DNA of 26,993 bases, taken from contig CBDUYN010000140.1 of assembly GCA_965371445.1 (NCBI GenBank), positions 1 through 26,993 on the forward strand, given 5' to 3'. Under the pieces are notes generated by a model. It did no database searches and was not told the DNA's origin. It saw only the letters and a program-made list of their open reading frames with translations. The stretch is from DASWIG01 sp965371445. Lineage in GTDB: Bacteria > Acidobacteriota > Thermoanaerobaculia > Multivoradales > J023. Shown one piece after another: positions 20,465-26,993 of this stretch; position 1 is the first letter of the stretch, and every line of letters starts with the position of its first letter. A program made the position numbers and the translations under genes.

Positions 20465-20860
20465 ATGCTCACTTTTGTCGATACCGGGGTCCTGATTACA
20501 GCGGCACGGGGCCAGGGAGACGCGGCCTTGCGTGCGATCACAGCTCTCGACGATCCTGACAGGTCCTTTGCGTCGAGTATCTTCGTCAAGCTCGAAGCCC
20601 TGCCGATGCCAACCTACCACAGGCGTGATCATGAGATCGCTTTCATGAACGCTTTCTTTGATCAGGTCACGAGTTGGCCCGTGTCCAACGACGAGGTCAT
20701 CGAAAGGGCCTTTGAGGAAGCTTCGCTGGCAGGTATCGCGGCGCTTGATGCCCTGCACGTTGCGGCAGCAATCCTTGTAGGGGCTGACGTTCTCGTGACG
20801 ACGGAGAAGCGCAGGAAACCGCTTCATCGCGTCAAGAGCGTGGTTGTCGAGACCGTATAA
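20465..20860 (+). CDS. PIN-domain ribonuclease toxin (VapC-like)
   Basis: This 131-aa protein has the usual length of a single PIN domain. It carries the acidic metal-binding residues: D6 in FVDTGVLI, E44 in VKLEALP, D95 in AALDALHVAAA and E114 in LVTTEKR. PIN toxins of this type cleave RNA in the cytoplasm and are neutralised by the antitoxin encoded just upstream. The fourth position is Glu instead of the commoner Asp or Asn, which is tolerated in the family. The gene converges on the five-gene conflict operon and its stop is about 38 nt from that operon's last stop codon. Confidence 0.85.
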   Translation: MLTFVDTGVLITAARGQGDAALRAITALDDPDRSFASSIFVKLEALPMPTYHRRDHEIAFMNAFFDQVTSWPVSNDEVIERAFEEASLAGIAALDALHVAAAILVGADVLVTTEKRRKPLHRVKSVVVETV

Positions 20861-20890
20861 CCTGATCTGCTACGCGGAAGCTAGGAGGCG

Positions 20891-20964
20891 CTTCCCCTTA
20901 CCGAGGTGCTTGGCACCGGCGGCCAAGTCGATCCCCCTTCCCGGGGTGCCTGGCACCGGCGGCC
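20891..20964. repeat. Two 34-bp direct repeats (40-bp period), each with a GGTGC-NT-GGCACC-type palindrome
   Basis: Copies at 20891-20924 and 20931-20964 match at 29 of 34 positions. Each contains a self-complementary GGTGCYTGGCACC followed by GGCGGCC. They lie at the 3' end of the formylglycine-enzyme-like gene and supply its last codons, so this looks like an inserted palindromic repeat element. Confidence 0.75.
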
Positions 20965-23513
20965 GGGGAGCCAAGCTCTCCCTGACCTCGGGCAAGGCGG
21001 AAGCCGAGGGAGTCGTGGCAGTTGCCCGGCTCGTCCCAGAGGCGGGACGCAGCACGCACGCGCTGCGCAACGTAGAGCCAGGAGCCGCCACGATACACGC
21101 GCCCCGAGCCCTCGTGAACGAAGGGATCCCGCTGTGTCTTCGTCGGATACTCCGCGTAGGCGTCGCCGCACCATTCCCAGACGTTGCCCAACATGTCGAA
21201 CAAACCCCACGCATTCGGTGCTTTCCCGCGGATCGGATGGATCTGCTGCCGACTGTTGGCTTCATACCACGCGATTCGCTCCAGCTGGGGACTGGTACCG
21301 TCCTCCTTGATCGTGAACGTACCGGTATAAACCGCGCTGTCGGTCCCCGCACGGACCGCGCGTTCCCATTCCGCCTCCGTCGGCAGGCGGTACCCTTCAC
21401 AATCCAACCTTTTCAGCTCGGCCTTCGCACACGCATAACCCCGCTCGCCCGGTGTTCCCGTACACTCCAGCTCATAGCAGACCGGCAAGCCCGCCATCTC
21501 CGACAGACGGTTCGCAAACGCCACCGCGTCGTACCAGGTGACGGTCTCCACTGGGCAGTCGTCGCCGCCCGCCGAGAACCTCGACGGGCTGTTGCCCATC
21601 ACCTGCCGCCACTGACTTTGCGTCACCGGCGTCTCCCCCAGCCAGAAACCCCTCGTCAGCTCGACTTCGTGGGGGGTCTCACGAGCAAATCGGCCAGGCT
21701 CGCCCTCGGGACTGCCCATGCGGAACCGTCCGGCGGGGACGTAACGGAACCGCATTCCAAGCGGTCCTTCCGCCACCTCACCGGGTGACCTCGCAAGCTC
21801 GGAAGACCGAAGTATCTCCTGAACCGGCTCATGGATCCATTTCCCGTACCCTTCACTCTTCAGGATCTCCAGATCCTGAAGGCCCCACTCCCTTTGCCGG
21901 CCATCGAGGACCCGGAAGTAGCCGCGTTGGGCGCGGGCGCTGACGGTGGCGAGACTGTCGGCGGGAAGTCTTTCAAGGTCCCGGGCGATGACGTCGGTGC
22001 ACCAATCGACGATGTCGACCAGCAGCTCCGGACGCTCCCGCTCGAGGTTCTCCAGCAAAGCCCGGCCGAGGTCGTCGCGAAGACGTACCGTGCCGTCGGA
22101 AAAGACGCTGACGTCGGGCAAGGCCCAGACGCGCTGGACGCCGGAGAGCGGAGCCTCGACGATTTCTTCAGCGAGCTTCCACCAGAGCCGGGCACTCAGG
22201 GTATGGAGGCTGTCGAATACCGCGCCGGCACACAGCCACCAGAAAGCTTCCACGCCGACGGCGGCACGAATGGCCGACAGCCGCGCGGTTGCGTCCGCTC
22301 CCCCGCAAGAGCGGGAAGGCCGCCAGCGGGGCGGCAATTCACCGCTGTCGAGCCGGGGCGTCGTGAGCCGTAACAGACCCTCGTCGGAGAGGGGGACGAC
22401 ACGCGCCTGACCGGCCAGCCAGCGCGCTCCCAGTCCCCAGAGCTCCGGTGGCTGGGGGTGGAGCCAGACGGCCTTCCTGAAAACGCCGAGCCAGTCAACT
22501 CGGCGAGCCATCGTCCGGTCGAGGGACTTCGCGTCGCTCAGGACCAGGATCGTGGGATCACCCAGACTCTCTACGACCTGGCTCCACTGCAGGGGCCGGC
22601 TCATTCGGCGATCCGAAGAGAGGGCGTCCGGGGTCCCACACATGAAGCACCGGACGACGTCGTTGCCCTGGCGCTCGAGGGCTTCGACGAACTGTCGGCC
22701 GTGATCCGGCCAGCGAGCCATCGTCTGCGAGACGTCCTCGAGGAAGAGTACAGGCGAATGCGTCAGACGAATCGCGTATCGAAGGCAGAGGCGTCCGCCT
22801 TGCGCGACGGTCGCTTCCACCGTCCTGTGGCCCTCAAGCCAGGGTGCTAGAGCCGGAACGGACGGAGCGCTCAGGTGAAAAGCAGCTTCATGGACGAGCG
22901 AACGGTCGAGCGGTGTTGTCGGCTCGAAAATCTCGAGGCGATAAGTGCGAGGTCCCTCGGAACCAGCAAGCCTCTCAAGACCGGACGCGGCTTGATGGGG
23001 TCCTGCCCCTTCGATCAGAACCTGCTGACTCCTTTCGCCGGACGGCTGACGGGCTGGGACATCATCAAACGCTGCTTGCTTCCGCTGCTCTGCCTTCAGC
23101 CCTTCTTCAGGCACTGCTGCCCGCTCTGACGGTGCTTGAGCCGTTGGTACCTGCTTCGTCGCTGACTCCGACCCGAGTCGTCCATTACCCGTTTCGGTTT
23201 CCTGGTCCTTTTCTTCATCGATAAGCCGGACGCTCACAGCAACGACCTCCTCTCTCTCTGGGACGTCCTCAGTCGTGACAAAAAGGTGAGGCGCCAGTTG
23301 CTCGACGAGCAGGCGTTCCTCGTCGCTACGCGCGACAAGCGCCTTCAAGACCTGAACCCGCCGCTCGCGAGACCAGCGGTCGGCATAGCGAAAGACTGCG
23401 GCAATGCGCACTGCGTCGTCGACCCCGACGGCAAGCCCCCGCAAGTGGAGGCCGTGGAGCAACGCCGCCAGCTGCGGCTCAGGTGGTGGCTTCCTGGAGG
23501 CGGTGGAAGTCAT
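20898..23513 (-). CDS. vWA-like (SAV_2336-related) protein with C-terminal formylglycine-generating-enzyme domain
   Basis: This 871-aa protein uses ATG 23513, which has AAGGA 5 nt upstream; a GTG one codon earlier is possible. Residues about 1-95 are helical, about 100-170 are a polar low-complexity linker, and about 235-400 look like a von Willebrand A fold. That part has LFLEDVSQTM, a DxSxT metal-site motif, and later TILVLSDAKS and VWLHPQPPELWGLG, which recalls SAV_2336-type proteins. The last third (about 580-858) is an FGE-sulfatase (C-type-lectin-like) domain, with YVPAGRFRMGSPEGE, RLPTEAEWE, DMLGNVWEWC, YRGGSW and GFRLARG. It overlaps the MoxR gene by 35 nt. The vWA part probably works with MoxR, and the lectin-like domain probably senses or binds a ligand. 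The final 25 or so residues come from a palindromic repeat. Confidence 0.8.
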   Translation of the reverse strand: MTSTASRKPPPEPQLAALLHGLHLRGLAVGVDDAVRIAAVFRYADRWSRERRVQVLKALVARSDEERLLVEQLAPHLFVTTEDVPEREEVVAVSVRLIDEEKDQETETGNGRLGSESATKQVPTAQAPSERAAVPEEGLKAEQRKQAAFDDVPARQPSGERSQQVLIEGAGPHQAASGLERLAGSEGPRTYRLEIFEPTTPLDRSLVHEAAFHLSAPSVPALAPWLEGHRTVEATVAQGGRLCLRYAIRLTHSPVLFLEDVSQTMARWPDHGRQFVEALERQGNDVVRCFMCGTPDALSSDRRMSRPLQWSQVVESLGDPTILVLSDAKSLDRTMARRVDWLGVFRKAVWLHPQPPELWGLGARWLAGQARVVPLSDEGLLRLTTPRLDSGELPPRWRPSRSCGGADATARLSAIRAAVGVEAFWWLCAGAVFDSLHTLSARLWWKLAEEIVEAPLSGVQRVWALPDVSVFSDGTVRLRDDLGRALLENLERERPELLVDIVDWCTDVIARDLERLPADSLATVSARAQRGYFRVLDGRQREWGLQDLEILKSEGYGKWIHEPVQEILRSSELARSPGEVAEGPLGMRFRYVPAGRFRMGSPEGEPGRFARETPHEVELTRGFWLGETPVTQSQWRQVMGNSPSRFSAGGDDCPVETVTWYDAVAFANRLSEMAGLPVCYELECTGTPGERGYACAKAELKRLDCEGYRLPTEAEWERAVRAGTDSAVYTGTFTIKEDGTSPQLERIAWYEANSRQQIHPIRGKAPNAWGLFDMLGNVWEWCGDAYAEYPTKTQRDPFVHEGSGRVYRGGSWLYVAQRVRAASRLWDEPGNCHDSLGFRLARGQGELGSPAAGARHPGKGDRLGRRCQAPR

Positions 23514-24423
23514 CACGGTCCTTGAGCAAGGCCTGCCAGGCCGGCAGTGCCTTCAGTTTGACGCCTCGCAGAACCTCGGCCGTCACACTTCCGAGGTGCA
23601 ATGCCAAAGCCCAGGCCAGAAGCTCGCCAGTCGCCGGCTTCTTCATCAATCCCTTGATCTCCCGGACCTGCCGGAACTTCTCGACGGCGGCCTGAATCAG
23701 GCCACCGTCGAGATCGTAGCCTCCCAGGCGTTCCTCGATGATCCGGCGCAGCTTCTCCTCGTCCGGGAAGCGCACGTGGTAGAAGACGCAACGCCGCAGG
23801 AACGGCAACGGCAGCTGACGTTCGCTGTTGCTGGTGATGATGACGACCGGCCGATACTTCGCCTTGCGGATCCGCTCCTCACGGGTTTCGGGTATCTCCT
23901 TGATCTCGAACTCCATGTTGTCAAGCTCGTTGAGCAGGTCGTTTGGAAAGTCGCGCGGCGCTTTGTCGATCTCATCGATGAGGACGACCCGGCGCTTCTC
24001 CTGGTCGAGGATGGCGCGCCCCAGGGCCTCGTAATTGATGTAGTTTTTCGGATCGGCGGCTCGTTCGCGGTTCTCGTCCTGCCCTGCCTGGATGTCGTAG
24101 AAACGGAGCACCGCGTCGTATGAGTAGAGGAGGTCCTGGGCGCGGGAATCCGAACGCGTAAAAAAGGTCAGCGGCTCGCCCAGTTTCAGCTCCTCGGCGA
24201 CGCTCCACGCCAGCCGCGTCTTACCGCAGCCCGGCTCTCCGGTCACCAGGAGCGGCTGGCCGACCCGCAAGGCGATGTTGACAACATCGACCAGACCGGA
24301 ATCGGCGAGGTACTTGCCCCGGTGCTCGAAGAGAAGCGGACGGTCCGGGAGCTTGTCCAGCAACTCGGGACGTCCTTCGCCGTCACCGAGATAGATTTCG
24401 AAGCTGTCCACGGCCTCACTCAT
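23479..24423 (-). CDS. MoxR-family AAA+ ATPase
   Basis: This 314-aa protein starts at ATG 24423, sharing ATGA with the previous gene's stop and preceded by GGAG. It has Walker A GEPGCGKT (K68), Walker B VVLIDEID (D150-E151), sensor 1 ITSN and the arginine pair PFLRRCVF. A C-terminal helical lid follows (EIKGLMKKPATGELLAWALAL). The spacing and the RSDSRAQDLLYSYDA segment are those of MoxR ATPases, which act as chaperone-like remodellers with vWA-domain partners. Its partner here should be the vWA-like protein encoded next. It would use ATP to assemble, activate or restrain the system. Confidence 0.92.
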   Translation of the reverse strand: MSEAVDSFEIYLGDGEGRPELLDKLPDRPLLFEHRGKYLADSGLVDVVNIALRVGQPLLVTGEPGCGKTRLAWSVAEELKLGEPLTFFTRSDSRAQDLLYSYDAVLRFYDIQAGQDENRERAADPKNYINYEALGRAILDQEKRRVVLIDEIDKAPRDFPNDLLNELDNMEFEIKEIPETREERIRKAKYRPVVIITSNSERQLPLPFLRRCVFYHVRFPDEEKLRRIIEERLGGYDLDGGLIQAAVEKFRQVREIKGLMKKPATGELLAWALALHLGSVTAEVLRGVKLKALPAWQALLKDRDDFHRLQEATT

Positions 24424-25172
24424 GCCTCACTCCAATCTTCAATGAACTTGTCCATCCTTTCGAGGACGGCCTCGTTGTCGTCCATGCCGACGAGATGCTC
24501 CGCACGCGGCTCGGCGTCGTTCCATTCGAGATCGAAGACGTCGGCGAGGAATTCGGTGACGTACTCCATACTGAAGGGTTCCAGGCGTGGCAGGATCTCG
24601 ACCCGAACCTGTCCTTTCAGACGCGGCTTACCGCCGATCCTCTCGATCGTCTGGGCCGTGAGCTCAGCCTGTCGCTTCGCGCGTTCAACAACTTTGGGAT
24701 CGCGGCTTGCCGACACCGGATAGGCGACGCAGAGGATCAGGTAGACCGGCAGAGACTCGCGAGCCTTACCGGCCAGTTGCATCAGATCGGACCAGAGCTC
24801 CTGGACCAGGACCACGAGAGCGTCGGCTTGGCCGTCGTCGGTCAATGACAGGACTTCTTCCAAGTCAAGGACCAGGACCCGGTCGTCATGACACCGCTCG
24901 ACGATTTCCTCCGCGATGCGCCGCTCGAGCTTGTCCTGTCTTCCACTGTCGGAAAGGTTCAGCGCGCGGGCGATTCCGCCAGCCAGTTGCTGGCGGGAAA
25001 GGCGAGGCTCGCCGACGACGAACCAATGAAAGGTCGGCACCGGCTGCCAGACGTCGCGCCCCTCGCGCTCGAGGTCAGAACGAACGCGTTCGGCTACGTG
25101 CCGGTGTCCGCTCCGCGCGTCTCCATGGATGACCACCACGGTCGGACGGCGGCGATTAAGGAATCGCTCCAT
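24420..25172 (-). CDS. STAND-like NTPase-fold protein with defective P-loop (iSTAND-like)
   Basis: This 250-aa protein starts at ATG 25172, overlapping the CHAT gene's end by 17 nt. The N-terminus VVVIHGDARSGHRHVAERV sits where a Walker A loop would be, but the Lys-Ser/Thr pair is replaced by His23-Arg24. A Walker-B-like strand VLVLDLEE (D103) remains. The pattern 'HG....GH...' with a surviving strand order matches inactive STAND domains (iSTAND) described in CHAT/caspase conflict systems. It is therefore unlikely to hydrolyse ATP and more likely to be a docking or signal-relay module between the CHAT protease and MoxR. No membrane segment is seen. The family call is from motif memory and should be tested with a profile search. 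Confidence 0.6.
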   Translation of the reverse strand: MERFLNRRRPTVVVIHGDARSGHRHVAERVRSDLEREGRDVWQPVPTFHWFVVGEPRLSRQQLAGGIARALNLSDSGRQDKLERRIAEEIVERCHDDRVLVLDLEEVLSLTDDGQADALVVLVQELWSDLMQLAGKARESLPVYLILCVAYPVSASRDPKVVERAKRQAELTAQTIERIGGKPRLKGQVRVEILPRLEPFSMEYVTEFLADVFDLEWNDAEPRAEHLVGMDDNEAVLERMDKFIEDWSEA

Positions 25173-26322
25173 CCTGTGACGCTGCTCGTCGTGGCCGAAG
25201 CCCAGGATGCTTGCCGAAGGCTGCCCCGTCGGCGCACCGGAGCTCCAGTCCAGGAAGGAGAGGCTCGGGGTCCCCGGAGACGCTCAGCTCGGCAAAGGCC
25301 CAGGCGACGGTGTCGCCGGGGGCGAGATAGGACCGCCGACGCGCCTCCTGCCACGCGCAGTCGACGGCGTCGCCACGGCTGACGCTCTCGTAGAAGCCAA
25401 CCGCGAAGTTGCAGGCTTCGTCGTCCTCGACCGGGTTCTGGAATCCCCCGACGGCGGGCACTCCTCGATCCACGAGCCGCTGCGCGAGGCCGCCGAAGGG
25501 TTGCAGGTCACGGGGGCCGGACGACGTGGTGCAGGCGTTGAGGAAGGCCAGCCGTGTCTGCCGATTCCCCCGCTGGCAGCAGAGGAGCGAGGCGAGCTTG
25601 TCGTTGCCGACCTCCTCGACATCGCCGTCGGCGCCGCGAAAAACGAGGCCGTCGCCCAGGCCGTGTCCCGCGAAGTGGAAGACCTGCGGCGCCCCAAGCT
25701 TCTCGCAGCGTTCGACGAGGGTGCCCCAATCGCCCAGGTGATCGACGGTGACGTCGACCAGGCGGTGATCGATGGCGTTCTCCACCGCCACGCGGATGTC
25801 CTCGATCTCCTCGGCTGTCGCCAACGGAGCCATCTTGGCGGCCTTGTCGAGATGGACGCCGATGATCTCCACCTGGAGTGGCGAGCCGGCCGCAGCCGGC
25901 ATTCCGTTTCCGGTGCCGGCTGTGCGGACGAGCGTCCAGGGGGGGTCGATGGCCAGGTGCCCCAGGCGACGCAGCAGAACGATCTCCCACGGCCAGTCGA
26001 CACGGTCGAGAGGAACCGCAAGCTCGATGCGGAGTCGAGGCTGCTCCTCAGTCCAAGCCCGCTTTCTTTCCTCGAGGTAGGCGACGGCGCGATCGTCGAA
26101 CAGCCACTCCCCCAGGTCGGCCCCGGCCTCCTGGATGTACTTGCGCCGCTCCGTTGTGCCGTCGAGGAAGTCCTTCCAGCACCGGACGGTCTTCAGGTCA
26201 CCGATGTCGCTGACCGGCCGGTGCTTCCAACGGGCTCCCTGGTCGTCCTCGAACTCGACCGTCTTCCCTTTGAGGCCCGGCAGACGGACCTTGAGCGTCA
26301 GCTGGGACCGGCTGGGGGTCAT
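25156..26322 (-). CDS. CHAT-domain cysteine protease
   Basis: This 388-aa protein starts at ATG 26322, 12 nt after the preceding gene. Residues about 145-360 form a CHAT (caspase-HetF-associated) domain. The catalytic His is H220 in VFHFAGHG and the catalytic Cys is C264 in LAFLNACTTS. Supporting motifs are GLAQRLVDRGVPAVGGFQ and FAVGFYESVSRGDAVDCAWQEARR. The first 140 residues form an additional domain, with LRIELAVPLDRVDWPWEIV just before the CHAT core. CHAT proteases serve as effectors in bacterial immunity and programmed-death systems, cleaving a partner or cellular protein after activation. In this operon it is the best candidate for the executioner. Confidence 0.9.
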   Translation of the reverse strand: MTPSRSQLTLKVRLPGLKGKTVEFEDDQGARWKHRPVSDIGDLKTVRCWKDFLDGTTERRKYIQEAGADLGEWLFDDRAVAYLEERKRAWTEEQPRLRIELAVPLDRVDWPWEIVLLRRLGHLAIDPPWTLVRTAGTGNGMPAAAGSPLQVEIIGVHLDKAAKMAPLATAEEIEDIRVAVENAIDHRLVDVTVDHLGDWGTLVERCEKLGAPQVFHFAGHGLGDGLVFRGADGDVEEVGNDKLASLLCCQRGNRQTRLAFLNACTTSSGPRDLQPFGGLAQRLVDRGVPAVGGFQNPVEDDEACNFAVGFYESVSRGDAVDCAWQEARRRSYLAPGDTVAWAFAELSVSGDPEPLLPGLELRCADGAAFGKHPGLRPRRAASQDGAIP

Positions 26323-26334
26323 CGGTGGCCTCGC

Positions 26335-26712
26335 CTAGAACTCGACGAACTCCTTCGGGTAGTGCGACAAATCCAGGCTCTCTGTGTCGGGGACGGGTCG
26401 GATCCCCCACTGCTGCATGGCCAAAGCCCCGAAGAGGATCTCGATGGGCTTGCCGTCCTCGTCAGGGCCGATCTCATCAAGGACCATGGCGTGAGTGCTG
26501 ATCGGCTTGCCGTCCACTTCGGCTTGAAGGAGAGCGTCTGTGTGGGCCTCTTTCACTTCCCCGCCGAGGGCGGTTCGGAATGGCCGGGGGATCCTCGCCG
26601 TGGTGAGGATTTCGGCCACCGACGGCACCACGTAGGTGTTGCGGGCACCGGTGTCGAACATCGTCCAGCATTCGCGGCCATCGACTCGGATCATCTGGCG
26701 GATTCTTCCCAT
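26335..26712 (-). CDS. Retropepsin-like aspartyl protease, single domain
   Basis: This 125-aa protein begins at ATG 26712, which has GGAG 6 nt upstream; a GTG at 26724 would add four residues. The N-terminal half has the strand-turn WTMFDTGARNTYVVP, in which D-T-G-A is the retropepsin active-site signature. A second half-domain includes ILFGALAMQQWG, like the hydrophobic-hydrophobic-Gly motif of retropepsins. Such single-lobe enzymes act as homodimers, each subunit giving one Asp. It is the first gene of the operon, with 12 nt to the CHAT gene. A role in maturing or switching the CHAT protease or another partner is possible but is inference. Confidence 0.75.
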   Translation of the reverse strand: MGRIRQMIRVDGRECWTMFDTGARNTYVVPSVAEILTTARIPRPFRTALGGEVKEAHTDALLQAEVDGKPISTHAMVLDEIGPDEDGKPIEILFGALAMQQWGIRPVPDTESLDLSHYPKEFVEF

Positions 26713-26724
26713 CCGATGCTCCAC

Positions 26725-26905
26725 AACCGGAGCTCACGATCCGAACGGCTTCCGGATGGCGGCTCCTCGTCCTGGGTCGAGTCTACCTCCAGGCCGAGCA
26801 CCTGGCAAGCTCGAGCGCCGACACACCGACACGGGGCATCCCGTCGCGATCCGCGATGTCGAGGGTGAAGCGAACCAGAAGCATCAGCAGGCGCGGATGG
26901 CCGCA
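26725..26905. other. Upstream region of the conflict operon
   Basis: No gene is supported. On the minus strand a 33-codon frame from ATG 26884 to TAG 26783 (MLLVRFTLDIADRDGMPRVG and onwards) looks protein-like and might be the tail of a gene cut by the adjacent repeat, but I do not recognise it. No convincing promoter for the operon was found here. Confidence 0.3.
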
Positions 26906-26959
26906 GCAGGCTGCGCGCCCCGGGCGGAGCCTGCCCTACGAAGACGTCCCTGTCGTAGG
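26906..26959. repeat. REP-like palindromic element, inverted copy of that at 19847-19892
   Basis: Positions 26906-26951 are identical over 46 nt to the reverse complement of 19847-19892. The element contains arms GCAGGCT...AGCCTGC. A second small inverted repeat, CCTACGA (26935-26941) with TCGTAGG (26953-26959), overlaps its right end. Confidence 0.85.
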
Positions 26960-26993
26960 CCGTGTCAAGGGGTGGGAGGAGGGAATTCGGAGC

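Noticed and set aside
20898..23513. A diversity-generating retroelement acting on the FGE (lectin-like) domain.
   Set aside because: No reverse transcriptase, template repeat or adenine-rich variable repeat is present in the window.
19847..26951. Terminal inverted repeats of a transposon.
   Set aside because: The 46-bp repeats are internally palindromic, a third related unit lies beside the left copy, no transposase gene is inside, and no target-site duplication is visible. A REP-like nature is more likely.
26951..26968. A perfect TTGACA (minus strand, 26963-26968) as promoter of the conflict operon.
   Set aside because: No -10 box lies at 16-18 nt; the hexamer sits at the edge of the REP-like element and about 250 nt from the first gene.

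Overview
This is a high-GC bacterial window packed with long reading frames. The content includes an extracellular subtilase tail and a fungalysin-like metallopeptidase with Cys-rich repeats. It also has three large histidine-kinase-type genes, a tRNA-queuosine mannosyltransferase homologue and a CHAT/MoxR/formylglycine-enzyme-like conflict operon. Together these suggest a complex free-living bacterium such as an Acidobacteriota (Thermoanaerobaculia-like) or Myxococcota lineage. That placement is inference; no phylogenetic marker gene is present.

Left part (1-14167), housekeeping and signalling: the 3' end of a secreted S8-type protease made of perfect YLWTDG repeats is followed 14 nt later by a giant periplasmic-propeller hybrid histidine kinase (115-4869). 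Next come an Asp-nucleophile alpha/beta hydrolase on the minus strand and a soluble kinase-receiver protein whose phospho-acceptor His is replaced by Glu. Then a GTDC1/QTMAN-like glycosyltransferase and a tRNA-Leu(TAA) lie on the minus strand. An NtrY-like membrane kinase is translationally coupled (ATGA) to a 505-aa lipoprotein.

Middle (14168-18907): a 341-nt leader with a strong hairpin precedes a secreted 1441-aa M36-like zinc metallopeptidase. The gene is closed by a near-perfect intrinsic terminator.

Right part (18908-26993), accessory island: it starts with a 'graveyard' of toxin-antitoxin-type genes. These are a 95-aa small protein running into the last codons of a hicA, a hicB broken by a one-base frameshift, a deleted DUF4926-like gene and a GNAT-like fragment cut off by REP-like palindromes. 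An apparently intact antitoxin/PIN toxin pair follows. Then comes a tightly overlapping minus-strand operon of five genes: retropepsin-like aspartyl protease, CHAT cysteine protease, STAND-like protein with a defective P-loop, MoxR AAA+ ATPase, and a vWA-like/formylglycine-generating-enzyme-domain protein. I interpret this operon as an NTP-dependent, protease-armed conflict (defence or regulated suicide) system. The region is bounded by two identical, inverted 46-bp copies of a palindromic repeat, at 19847-19892 and 26906-26951.
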